Below are positions 36,085-44,120 of a stretch of 64,000 nucleotides of DNA, in pieces. The first letter of the stretch is position 1, and the number at the start of each line of letters is the position of its first letter. The notes under the pieces are model-generated. The model made no database searches. It was not told where the DNA came from and worked only from the letters and a program-made list of their open reading frames with translations. The stretch is taken from assembly GCF_964204645.1 (NCBI RefSeq), contig NC_134026.1, positions 30,938,650 to 31,002,649 of the forward strand, read 5' to 3'. A program made the translations under genes and the position numbers. This stretch comes from Tubulanus polymorphus (Eukaryota > Nemertea > Palaeonemertea > Tubulaniformes > Tubulanidae).

Positions 36085-36215
36085 TCACACCTTACCATGA
36101 TCTCTAGGGTGAGATCGAAACGTCGTGTATTCTATATATTTTAGATTGGATAAATAAATTCTTGTTCTTAAATTCTTTTAATCTGTAGATAGTGGGTTTT
36201 TATCTTATCAGACGA
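36085..36215 (+). mobile_element. 5'-truncated hammerhead-like foldback (copy of 44.1-kb element)
   Basis: GATCTCTAGGGTGAGATC, GAAACGTCGTG, TTTTAGATTG, AATAAATAAATTCTTG, TTTTAATCTGTAGATAGTGG and GTTTTTATCTT match the 44121-44283 element in order. The CTGACGA core half is replaced by TTACCATGA and the left terminal arm is missing. Confidence 0.65.
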
Positions 36216-36318
36216 GTAGTACTTTATAAGTGTGACTAGTTTATTTGAAGCATGAGCTTTCGCTACTAATGTAGCATCATCATTCCCATGGTGAATATAG
36301 GCCGACTAAACACTAAAT

Positions 36319-36669
36319 CTAATGTCTATTTATTAATTGATGAGACCTGTTTTTCTGGGATATTTTGCTTACTTTTTGGGGTACATACCTCATTTATGTC
36401 TTAACAGAATGCCAAAAATCGCGGACAACAACTGAATATCCGATATATTTCCAGTTCTGTACCAATTAGATGGATTGGCAAAAAGACTCCTTAAGTCCTG
36501 TTGAATGAGAGAGAAAATCCTCCATTTTGTGAAATTTCTTGAATTTTTACATTGTCACCATGCCTACGAAATGAAGTTATTTTTCTTGTGGGGTCTCAAC
36601 AACTAAATCAGGGTGGCGTAGGCATGGTAACAATGTTCAAATCCAAGAAATTTCACAAAATGGAGGATT
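36319..36669 (+). repeat. 351-bp near-identical copy of 28172-28522
   Basis: By eye only a handful of substitutions and a one-base indel separate the two copies. The right arm is cut exactly at GGAGGATT, where the outer element's ATTAGTAGCG arm begins. The copies are 8.1 kb apart in the same intron and in the same orientation. Confidence 0.85.
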
Positions 36670-37654
36670 AGTAGCGAAAGCTCATGCGCCAAATAGAGAA
36701 GTTAACCTATATAGTACTACCATTCGTCTGGTTGTATTTATTACACACCAGACTACTCTACGAATCCTCTCGTTCATTTACCCGATGAAGCTGCTGCACT
36801 ATTAGTAATTAAACTCGTACTTCAAATAAATCTGCCTCCAAAAAGTACTATTCTTCTTTACGATTTATTGGGTTCAGTAAATTTACGACGGATCAGTATC
36901 GCATCATTCAGGTGATTAGAGTCTATAAAATGTGAAAGGCTTTCACAATGTCTATAGATATGCTATTATACGTGTTTTGAGCGATTCAAAAAGTAAGCCA
37001 AAATAAGTCAGATAATATGGTAATTTGAATTACATCTCCATACGGACCAATTGGCTAAAACTAAATTAAAATATATGTAATGCAATGCGATCTTGTTGCG
37101 TGGGTTTAGTCTCATCGGGTAGATGCCCTCTGAGGGGGAAATATACAGAATGTCTATCATATACTTAAGTATCATTTGCTTAATGAAAATTTATAAGGCA
37201 GTAATGTCAGACTTGTTATGCTTGATTGGTGAATGGATATTTATAGTTTGCAGTAAATCGTTGCCTGGTTACATTGTTTTATTGTTGTTTGCGAGGAGAG
37301 ATGTCAGACCGGGGTGACCGTGTCTCAGAACTAGGTCACTACCGGTATTGAATTCGCTATTATGATTGATTGAGTGATCAAAGTAACAACATATTTTTGA
37401 AATATCTACGGGAATTCGACCTAGTCCGATAATTTCACACGTTGTTGACAGAACGAAAATGTTCATCGTAAATTGCAATTTTAACTGTCGGGTCCAGGCA
37501 GCGGGCTTCAAATATCGAGGAAATGAACTTGGAATTTCGACTATTTGAACCAGTTCTAATACAAAACTGTTGAACTGGGATAAAATTGCGTGAAAACATT
37601 AATTTCTTCATCGATTAAGTATTTGATCGCCAGAAATAGTGTTTATAAAACAAA

Positions 37655-37855
37655 AATGAATTAAGACCGTTAGATTGGTTATGGAACCAAATTGGTATTG
37701 TTAGGCTGGTCTTAAGTTGTTAGATTGGTTAAAGAACTAAAATGAGCTTAGACTGGTCTTAAGTTGTTAGATTGATTATAGAACTAATAGAACCAAGGTG
37801 GTTTTAGAAGACGGGAATCAAGTCTGAGCCTTGACTATCTAATTGAGTCCAGGCA
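37655..37855 (-). mobile_element. GGGCCAGTT-family MITE interior with tandem expansion
   Basis: GGTCTTAAGTTGTTAGATTG, GTTAAAGAACTAAAATGAG and CTTAGACTGGTCTTAAG are repeated about three times. They match the reverse complement of the interior of the 1499-1636 element. The ends are not intact. Confidence 0.55.
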
Positions 37856-38387
37856 TTTATACAGAGAATTAATAGACTACTGCGACATACAACTACAGAT
37901 ATAAGATTCAGTTCTATGCGTCGCGCAATCTCTCCTCGGTGATATGGAAAGTTCGCGTCAATATTTGGTTAACGGAAACCATCGCAAAATGACATGATCT
38001 TTCCTTCTGTTTTGATAAGTTCTGTCAATAGTCACCAAGATGATCGGCTCAGCGCTGTTCATGAATTACATTATCCGCTGTGCTTATGTGCAAAAAGATA
38101 TCTTTCACCCAGTAAGCCGCTGTGTTCATGTGATCTGAAGCAATTAATTTGAAAGAAATTGCCCTAGGGGGTAGCACTCCCAAAATACAAATACCAGACG
38201 TCGCGTAAGAGGCTTACAGCGAAAAACCTATTCAAATAGTTCTGATGCATTATTTTGCATCCAATTTTTCAAGGTGGTTCATTCAGTTTGTTTTTTAAAT
38301 CTAAAAAAGAAAACATGTCATCCAGTTCCATTGAGTTGTAACCTGTCATTTGAATTAGGGAGTATAAAGTGAGTATGAAGTGATTTG

Positions 38388-38563
38388 AACTCAGAGTTAA
38401 CTCAACTCACAACTGTGGAACTGGACCATGAGTTCAGAGATAACTCATACTCACAACTGTGGAACTGGATCTTGAGTTCAGAGTTGACTCTAACTCACAA
38501 CTGTGGAACTGGATCTTGAGTTCACAGTTGACTCTAACTCACTACTGTGAACTGGATCCGGAT
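38388..38563 (+). repeat. ~44-bp minisatellite, four copies
   Basis: GAGTTCAGAGTTGACTCTAA, CTCACAACTGTGGAACTGGA is repeated four times with mutations. It ends ~180 bp before the acceptor of exon 2. The CTGTGGAACTGG word is again the MITE terminus word. Confidence 0.75.
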
Positions 38564-38743
38564 TTTTAGTTATTTATTGGTCAAACATATTTCTGATGAA
38601 ATCATTGGGAAACTTGAACCCGATCTATTGTAATAAAATGGTTACAACATAGAAAAAGCTGCAATATTTCAAATATTTTTCCGTTACAGATTCCGATCTC
38701 AACATGTGTTTTTAATGAACATATTTTCTATCATATTTTGTAG

Positions 38744-39555
38744 GTGCTTTGTGTCCAAGTTGTTACATACCAGAAATGGCTTTTAAGATATTTTTCTGGC
38801 TGGGATATTGTAACAGTACAATGAACCCTATAATCTACGCCTGTTCGAGTCGCGAATTCAAGCGAGCTTTCAAGCGAATCCTGCGCTGTCAATTTCGGCG
38901 ACGTCCTCGTAAGTTTCTGGATACCGCAGCCGAACCGAGTACATCAACTACCGAGATTTGTCGTTTATCGGTCGCTAATAGCAGCCGACATAAATCGAGT
39001 CCCGATTCGGAACGCGGACCTTTGCGCTGGTCGATGAAAAAGAGTTTCAGTAGCCATTTTCCCGGTAGTCGTAGGTCGTCGTTGGAAGATTCGCCGATTT
39101 TACCGTTAAGGCAAATCCTCGAACGTTCTTCGTCATCGTCGAGAAAACGGACGGGGAACGAAACGCTCAAACTGGACGAGGATGACGTTTATAACGGCGA
39201 TAACTCTGACGACGAGAAACAATCGGATTCGTTGAGTCCATCGAATTCGAAACATACATCGCTTAGTCACGTGAGCACTCCTCCGAGAAGTTTAAACGCT
39301 AGCAATAGCGGTAATTTTAACGGTTTGTGTCCCGGTAAAACCCCTCTTCCCGGCACGGGAGCGGCCGTTAACGGTCGCGTTAAACGTGGTTCCGGCGTCA
39401 TTAATTTCAGCAGTCATAAAATACCCGATATAAAGGTGCATAGTGCGGAAAATTGTTCAAGCGAAGCCAGATCTACTGTCGATGTGTCCTCTGAGAAACA
39501 TGCGGGAATCAGTAATCAGTTGCGGATGCCAAGAGCTAGGAGTCATTACTGGTGA
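38744..39555 (+). CDS. alpha-1-adrenergic-like amine GPCR, exon 2 (TM7 and C-tail)
   Basis: Follows the acceptor TATTTTGTAG and completes Gly368. It encodes ECL3 ([12 protein letters not shown]), TM7 ([17 protein letters not shown], with NPIIY at 395-399), helix 8 ([15 protein letters not shown], possible palmitoylation at C416) and a long Ser-rich tail to residue 637 (TGA 39553-39555). [20 protein letters not shown] is the alpha-1-adrenergic TM7/helix-8 signature. The tail is rich in Ser and acidic clusters, plausible kinase and arrestin sites. Exon 1 plus exon 2 gives 1914 nt, exactly 638 codons. The tail is longer than in human ADRA1A. Confidence 0.93.
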
Positions 39556-39856
39556 CACGGTCCGGTCTCCTATCGGTACGGTATGTGACCAGCACTGATT
39601 CTCAGCAGAAACAGCCATTACTGATAATACCGGTCTCCCTGTACCGTCAGACCAGTTCTCAGTACGCCATGAGACCACCACTGATTTCTTGGTAACGGTT
39701 AAATCATTGTTTTGTTGATACGAGACGCGACCAAGATTTGTGTTAACGATATTCATAAAAACAGCGATGAATGTTTTTACGACGCAGAATAATTTCATGA
39801 TAAACACATTGGACCCAGTTTCACGAAAGAATTCGAGTTTGATGCGATTATGTGTG

Positions 39857-39862
39857 AATAAA
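39857..39862 (+). terminator. candidate polyadenylation signal AATAAA for the adrenergic-like gene
   Basis: Canonical AATAAA about 300 nt after the stop codon. The intervening sequence is a plausible 3' UTR and contains a short MITE-like word (GGACCCAGTTTCACGAAAG, 39810). Another AATAAA lies near 40194. Confidence 0.4.
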
Positions 39863-39939
39863 AGAGTTTATACACAGGAGATAGTTTCTCAGAAACAAAC
39901 ACCACGATTTATCTATCCACCAGAGCCTGGTCCCAGTTT

Positions 39940-40005
39940 ACTTAAACATTTACGACCATATCCTAATAGTCATACGTGACAATAGACCGGGTTCGAACCC
40001 GGGAC
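39940..40005. repeat. hammerhead-family relic joined to a B-box palindrome
   Basis: ATATCCTAATAGTCATAC (39959-39976) is the reverse stem II part of the hammerhead-like family. Next to it CCGGGTTCGAACCCGG (39987-40002) is a perfect 16-bp palindrome identical to a tRNA T-arm/B box. There is no A box upstream, so it is not a tRNA gene. Confidence 0.4.
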
Positions 40006-40442
40006 ACCCCCATTTGAAATAACTGTTTATATATTTTGCGAGATTGAGAATTCATGAACGTTGACAAAATATTTGTACATTTTGTATTCTCTCCACGAAT
40101 GTAAATAACCATGAAATATCGCGTCATTTCAAAGCAAAAAGAGCCAAGAGAAAATGCTACAATGTATTTATCACGTTATTTGACGTGAATATGAATAAAA
40201 CCTCGATTAACCCAATGAGAAAGAGTCGATAAAAAAGAACAGTTGCATAATAATGTTGAGGATATAACATCATATAGAAATCTCAATTGTTTATAATGAA
40301 AAGAATATATCATATATAATATATATATATGTATTAGTAAAATATTTTCAGTAAGTTGTTCGTTCTTTCTTACTGCCATCTCGCGGAGCAGGAGACATCA
40401 AATAATTCGATTTTTAGAGAATTATTGTTCAAGAGCTTCAAT

Positions 40443-41270
40443 TCACTGTTCTAAGTTGTTAACTTTTTCACGAAATGTTTCAATGTTTTCTATCAGCGAT
40501 TCGAGGAATTTAACACGATTTTCTAAATCCATTAATTTCTCGCTCAGTGGTTTATTCGACGTTACAGGAGTCAAAGGCTCCTCGGTTGGTGCTGGAGTAG
40601 AGGGCTCCTCGGTTGGTGCTGGAGTAGCGGGCTCCTCGGTTGGTGCTGGAGTAGCGGGCTCCTCGGTTGGTGCTGGAGTAGCGGGGTCCTCGGTTGGTGC
40701 TGGGGTAGAGGGCTCCTCGGTTGGTGCTGGGGTAGAAGGCTCCTCGGTTGGTGCTGGAGTAGCGGGCTACTCGGTTGGTGCTGGGGCAGAGGGCTCCTCG
40801 GTTGGTGCTGGAGTAGAGGGCTCCTCGGTTGGTGCTGGAGTCGAAGGCTCCGCTGTTGGCGGTGTTCGAGTCGCATATCCTCTGATGCAAGGTTCACTAT
40901 CCCGAAAATGGCTACAGTTCATTTTTTCTGGCCATTGAAATCCGAGCGTGTCACAACCATTTCTAGCAAGTTCACAGAGTGATTTACACGGTGGTTCAGA
41001 AGAACAAGGTGGTGCGTACATAGCGCATAGAAACTCCCTTAAATTCGGACTGCATCTCACCTTAACCAACGGAAATAACTGATGTAACTCCAGACCTGCT
41101 TCTTCTTGGTTTTGATGATGAAAACTATTCGGCATTTTTGTTTTATCGTACGACAATCCTACTTTACATAGTGGTATCTGTATACGCTCACAAGTTTCAC
41201 GTCTGTTGATGTAGACACTTTCATTAACACCAAAATAAAACATTAGCATCAAAATCCAAATCAGAGACAT
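40443..41270 (-). pseudogene. secreted Frizzled-CRD protein with repeat stalk and coiled coil, interrupted by one TAG
   Basis: The start ATG (41268-41270) opens a signal peptide ([13 protein letters not shown]), then a Fz cysteine-rich domain with exactly ten cysteines (27, 35, 73, 82, 89, 95, 99, 106, 119, 128). It carries the hallmarks [38 protein letters not shown] and [10 protein letters not shown]. Fz domains bind Wnt lipids; a secreted form could act as a Wnt antagonist (inference). A TPAPTEEP(S/A) 9-residue stalk follows. At codon 168 (40767-40769) GAG has become TAG. The frame then stays open for 107 codons: more stalk, a VTSNKPLSEKL linker and a C-terminal coiled coil (LENRVKFLESL and IENIETFREKV), with TGA at 40443-40445. 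The intact length would be 275 residues. If the TAG is real, a 167-residue CRD with short stalk is made. It may be a polymorphism or sequencing error rather than a true pseudogene. It is convergent with the adrenergic-like gene. Confidence 0.8.
40571..40868 (-). repeat. 27-bp coding minisatellite (TPAPTEEPx), about ten units
   Basis: The in-frame 27-bp unit encodes nine residues, as expected for a mucin-like, probably O-glycosylated stalk. Units differ mainly at Ser/Ala (GAG/GCG context) and once at Glu/Asp (GGGTCC, 40682). One unit carries the TAG at 40767-40769. The period keeps the frame, so copy-number changes would alter stalk length without frameshift. Confidence 0.85.
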
Positions 41271-41312
41271 TTTGCGGATCTGATCCGTTCACTGCAGTAC
41301 AGACTAACAACC

Positions 41313-41320
41313 AATATATA
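41313..41320 (-). promoter_or_regulatory. candidate TATA box of the Fz-CRD gene
   Basis: TATATATT on the - strand lies about 45 nt upstream of the start codon. It would place transcription start near 41285-41293, with a very short 5' UTR. Position and match only. Confidence 0.35.
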
Positions 41321-41479
41321 CTGAATATATTTTAGCCTAAAAAGTGGTTTACTAACATTTTTTATGTGTGCTTCATGTATATCTATTTGTAGACTCAGGT
41401 CGTGTACAGCCCCTTATCCCCAGAATTTCGTTTGAACACATGTTATCACAGTTAGACACACAATATCCGTGTATGATGA

Positions 41480-41620
41480 TGACGAGAGATATCCCACAAT
41501 AACGAAAGTACGCCTGATGATGGCTAACAGTTGTTAGCCGAAACGTCGCTCCTCAAATACAATCATTCTGATATAGAATTTTTCAATCTTGGCTTCGTTA
41601 TTGTGGGATTTCTCTCGTCA
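41480..41620 (+). mobile_element. foldback element with hammerhead-like core
   Basis: The arms 41480-41506 and 41594-41620 are inverted repeats matching at 26 of 27 positions (core ATCCCACAATAACGAA). Between them lies CTGATGA (41514-41520), U, GGCTAACA (41522-41529) pairing perfectly with TGTTAGCC (41532-41539), then GAAACGTC. This is the same architecture as 44121-44283 with unrelated arm sequence. It sits ~200 bp upstream of the Fz-CRD gene. Confidence 0.65.
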
Positions 41621-41675
41621 TGTTATCAAAGGTCCAGGGGCCCTACTAGAAAATTAAAGAATTCTTCCTCTTCCA

Positions 41676-41699
41676 GGGTTAGGGTTAGGATTAGGGTTT
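41676..41699 (+). repeat. short interstitial telomere-like tract
   Basis: GGGTTAGGGTTAGGATTAGG continues to GGTTT: about four TTAGGG units with one variant. This is the usual animal telomere repeat. It is too short to indicate a fusion point, but a telomerase-mediated repair patch is possible. Confidence 0.7.
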
Positions 41700-41930
41700 C
41701 GTGGGGTCGTTAAATCTAATTTTCCCCACATCGACCCACCAAGAATAATTCTGTTCGTCGATCGTTTCGGGTCTCGAAGAAAATTCGTTCTTAGAAAATC
41801 CACTAGTAACAGGCCAGATCCGTGCATGCAATTATTTGTAAAATTTATCACATGCTTCAAGTTTACAAGCCCAAAACACGAATTTAAGCAAAAAACGAAA
41901 TCTATTATTTATGAATTGAGAATAAACGTG

Positions 41931-41960
41931 TCGGATTCTAGAAACAATTGTCAGGTTTAT
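41931..41960 (-). repeat. decayed hammerhead-like relic retaining stem I
   Basis: On the - strand AATAAAC-CTGACAATTG, then CCGACAC-GTTTATT. The 7-bp stem I is perfect, while the cores have become CTGACAA and GACAC. It matches the 44150-44209 element in stem I wording. Confidence 0.4.
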
Positions 41961-42245
41961 TTGTAGTTGCGATTATCATGTAGTGCCAATAGGGTTTGTG
42001 TTGGCGCAGCTTCGGCGGGAGGCAATCAAGCCCTGGTAGGCGAGGATCTGATCTGGAACGGGAACTTATAATACATGTACGGCTACGAAAGCTTATATAT
42101 AACTGGGCCGGGTCATGACACCATTGAATCAGTTCCTTAAAGATTGGTTAGAGCTGAGACGACCATCGGATAGATGTTACCCCCATATCGGATAGATGTT
42201 ACCCTATGGTGCAAAACCTGAACAGATTAGAGAATGATCCATTAA

Positions 42246-42251
42246 TTTATT
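42246..42251 (-). terminator. candidate polyadenylation signal of the orphan GPCR
   Basis: AATAAA on the - strand, about 35 nt past the stop codon. A very short 3' UTR would result. Confidence 0.4.
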
Positions 42252-42285
42252 TCACACCCGAGCGAGTTTGGCGTCCGCCAGTATT

Positions 42286-43311
42286 TCATCTTCGACAAGA
42301 ATTGTAAACTTGATTTCTGAATTTATCATTAGTTGAAACGTAGATGAAAAAATTACAATAAGAGTTGATTTTTGACATGACGCCCCCGAAAGCAGAAAGA
42401 GCAAGTTGATTGGAGAAAAGTTCCTTGAATTTTCGTCTGATTTCACCAGTGCCTAACCTGGCATCTACGTGATGTAAGGCGTGGGGTATTTCCAGTAATA
42501 CAAATACCACGATTACAACCAGCGCCGTCTTAGTCGCCGCAAAGTCGTCATTTTTAACTTCTTTCTCAGGTTTTTGAACGAGTGTTTTACGTTCTTTGTT
42601 GATCGTATGAATTTTAGCGATGATAAAAGTGTTCGTTATCAGTAGAATGATCATCGGGACAAATGATTCCATCGAGGGCGTCACGATCCCTAGATAACGG
42701 CGTTTAATATCACCCGTGAAAGATCTCATCAACCAACCCGGTTGACCATACGGACATTTCTTCTCCACGTAAACCACTCCTTTATACAAAAAATTCATAA
42801 TACACAAACCCGCTAAACAAGTTATCAAAGTTAGTAAGGTGATGTTACAATTATATTTTGTCAGCCAAAGTCGCGACCTCAGCGGATGGAATATCTTTAT
42901 AAAACGTTCGATACCCAGTAAAGCTACCATGTTGTTGCGAATATATTTGGTGAAATGTCGTAAGGGTTGAGCTGCGAAGTGAACAAACGGAAAAATCGAC
43001 GCGCTTGGCACTCGTACCAATTCAGCACCGTAGATCATAACGCCGATTACGTAATGCATCTGTTCGGCTATGAAAGTCGCGAGTAAAAATGCTATATCGG
43101 CAAGACTAGCAATTTCCAGTAGATAGTACAACGAATGAAATTGTTGAATTTGAATTCTGCGCAGAATCACGAAACTGACGCCGTCTAAAATACACGCCAC
43201 AACGACCAACGGAAAATTGATATAAACTTGAAGAATGAATTTGTGAGCGATATTTTTCGGCGGGCAGTTGAATTCAGGTTGGACCGTAGATACGTTAGAA
43301 GTAAGATCCAT
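42286..43311 (-). CDS. orphan class-A (peptide-receptor-like) GPCR, intronless
   Basis: A 341-residue seven-helix protein with a single N-terminal sequon (N6). TM1 is about 25-50, TM2 61-84 with D72 (SLADIAFLL), TM3 105-137 ending ERF (135-137) instead of DRY, TM4 155-176, ECL2 with C186, TM5 208-234 with P219, TM6 260-281 with LEIPHAL (P276) in place of CWxP, and TM7 304-324 with NSYCNFFIY (316-324). The NSxxNFxIY form is typical of the FMRFamide-receptor-like branch of invertebrate neuropeptide receptors. No cysteine is present at the TM3 top, so the usual TM3-ECL2 disulfide cannot form. TM1 also lacks the conserved Asn. ATG 43309-43311 is the first Met; the stop is TGA 42286-42288. Ligand and coupling are unknown. 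It has the same orientation as the Fz-CRD gene, 1.0 kb apart. Confidence 0.85.
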   Translation of the reverse strand: MDLTSNVSTVQPEFNCPPKNIAHKFILQVYINFPLVVVACILDGVSFVILRRIQIQQFHSLYYLLEIASLADIAFLLATFIAEQMHYVIGVMIYGAELVRVPSASIFPFVHFAAQPLRHFTKYIRNNMVALLGIERFIKIFHPLRSRLWLTKYNCNITLLTLITCLAGLCIMNFLYKGVVYVEKKCPYGQPGWLMRSFTGDIKRRYLGIVTPSMESFVPMIILLITNTFIIAKIHTINKERKTLVQKPEKEVKNDDFAATKTALVVIVVFVLLEIPHALHHVDARLGTGEIRRKFKELFSNQLALSAFGGVMSKINSYCNFFIYVSTNDKFRNQVYNSCRR

Positions 43312-43813
43312 GATTATCCCACTCTGGCTGTTACTTGTCGCTGGTCGATAACAATTTTGTAACCACTCGTTGTTCGGGCTAATGATCGATTTCCTCCAAA
43401 TCGCTGATAATGAGGAACAATTTGAATTCTGAGCTCAACGACTGAGATCATTAAAGTCTCTTTCTAGTGAAAATCAATTGGAAATAAGGATTCATTAGAG
43501 TTAGAATCGTCTTCGAGCGCCTTGGGGGCCCTTCCGGATCGAAGAAAATAATTTAGGAAGCCAAAACTTATTCTATTTTGTCATTCTATATTGTTCATTA
43601 TCTAAGGCTATAAGATTCTTTCATCCTCTTGTACCCCTGCGCACCCAACCGGCCGGACCGTACCGCGCCGAACCGCAACTGTGGCCCACATGAGAAGCGT
43701 TGTTTTTTTCAGATAGGAAAGGAATCACCTGCTCGTTGCGAGAATAGGTACAATAAAGTCTTCATTTCATTGGATATTTAGACTGGTTGCCGTTTTCTAT
43801 TTTCGATCCCTAG
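43312..43813. other. upstream region of the orphan GPCR
   Basis: No clear core promoter. A GC-rich patch (GGCCGGACCGTACCGCGCC) lies near 43650. No gene. Confidence 0.4.
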
Positions 43814-43985
43814 ATTGCCAGGGTCGACTTATGTTGGTGTACGAAAATTCCGTTATCGTTGAGTATAGCGGCAGCACCTTACGTTCCCGGGCCAGCGCGT
43901 TGACTGCCAGGGTCGACTCGTGTTAGTGTATGGAAATTCCGTTATCGATTACAATAGCGGCAGCACCTTACGGTGTAGCGAGACA
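43814..43985 (+). repeat. two direct copies of the AGCGGCAGCAC repeat
   Basis: GCCAGGGTCGACTTATGTTG to AGCGGCAGCACCTTACG (43818-43885) and GCCAGGGTCGACTCGTGTTA to AGCGGCAGCACCTTACGG (43903-43973) are ~80-bp direct repeats. They match the arms of the 25-kb foldback. Confidence 0.75.
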
Positions 43986-44120
43986 GTTTCAAATCGTATT
44001 ACGCCAATGATTTATATTTGTGACTGTGCATTTAAAACTAATTGCCTTTAGTAGAGTTATCTTACTAGAAGATACACGTAGAAAAGATGTAATTACGCTA
44101 TCAACCATTTCAATGGTTAA

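Larger units (their letters stand above)
35955..36835. mobile_element. nested composite of inverted-repeat element with two insertions
   Basis: Outer arms on the left (AAGTACGAGCTTTCAC near 35966; TAATACAACCAGACC near 36057; GCATGAGCTTTCGCTACTAAT at 36250-36270) have inverted counterparts on the right (ATTAGTAGCGAAAGCTCATGC at 36667-36687; GTCTGGTTGTATTTATTAC near 36734; AAACTCGTACTTCAAAT near 36812). Inside the left half sits a hammerhead-like element (36085-36215), and between the inner arms sits the 351-bp copy of the 28-kb element (36319-36669). The order of insertion is inference. Confidence 0.65.
22608..38743 (+). other. 16.1-kb intron of the alpha-1-adrenergic-like receptor
   Basis: Starts GTGAGT and ends TTTTGTAG, phase 1 (codon GGT, Gly368, is split). 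It lies after TM6 (LPLG), where vertebrate ADRA1 genes have their single coding intron, so the position looks ancestral. It contains no convincing gene on either strand. It is filled with repeats listed separately: a CT-rich tract, foldbacks, MITEs, minisatellites and hammerhead-like relics. Stretches between those (for example 22.7-23.6, 25.4-27.0, 32.6-33.3, 34.0-35.9 and 36.9-37.6 kb) show nothing supportable beyond a degenerate ~100-bp duplication at 35360-35610 (GTTCAAAAAGTCACTGC words). Confidence 0.9.

Noticed and set aside
39987-40002. tRNA gene
   Set aside because: Only the T-arm/B-box palindrome is present; no A box, D arm or acceptor stem upstream.
40456-40938. 160-codon + frame with GSSVGAGV repeats
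   Set aside because: Antisense shadow of the 27-bp coding repeat of the Fz-CRD gene.
40443-41270. full Frizzled receptor
   Set aside because: Only the CRD is present; no seven-transmembrane region follows on the - strand, and the frame ends after a coiled coil.
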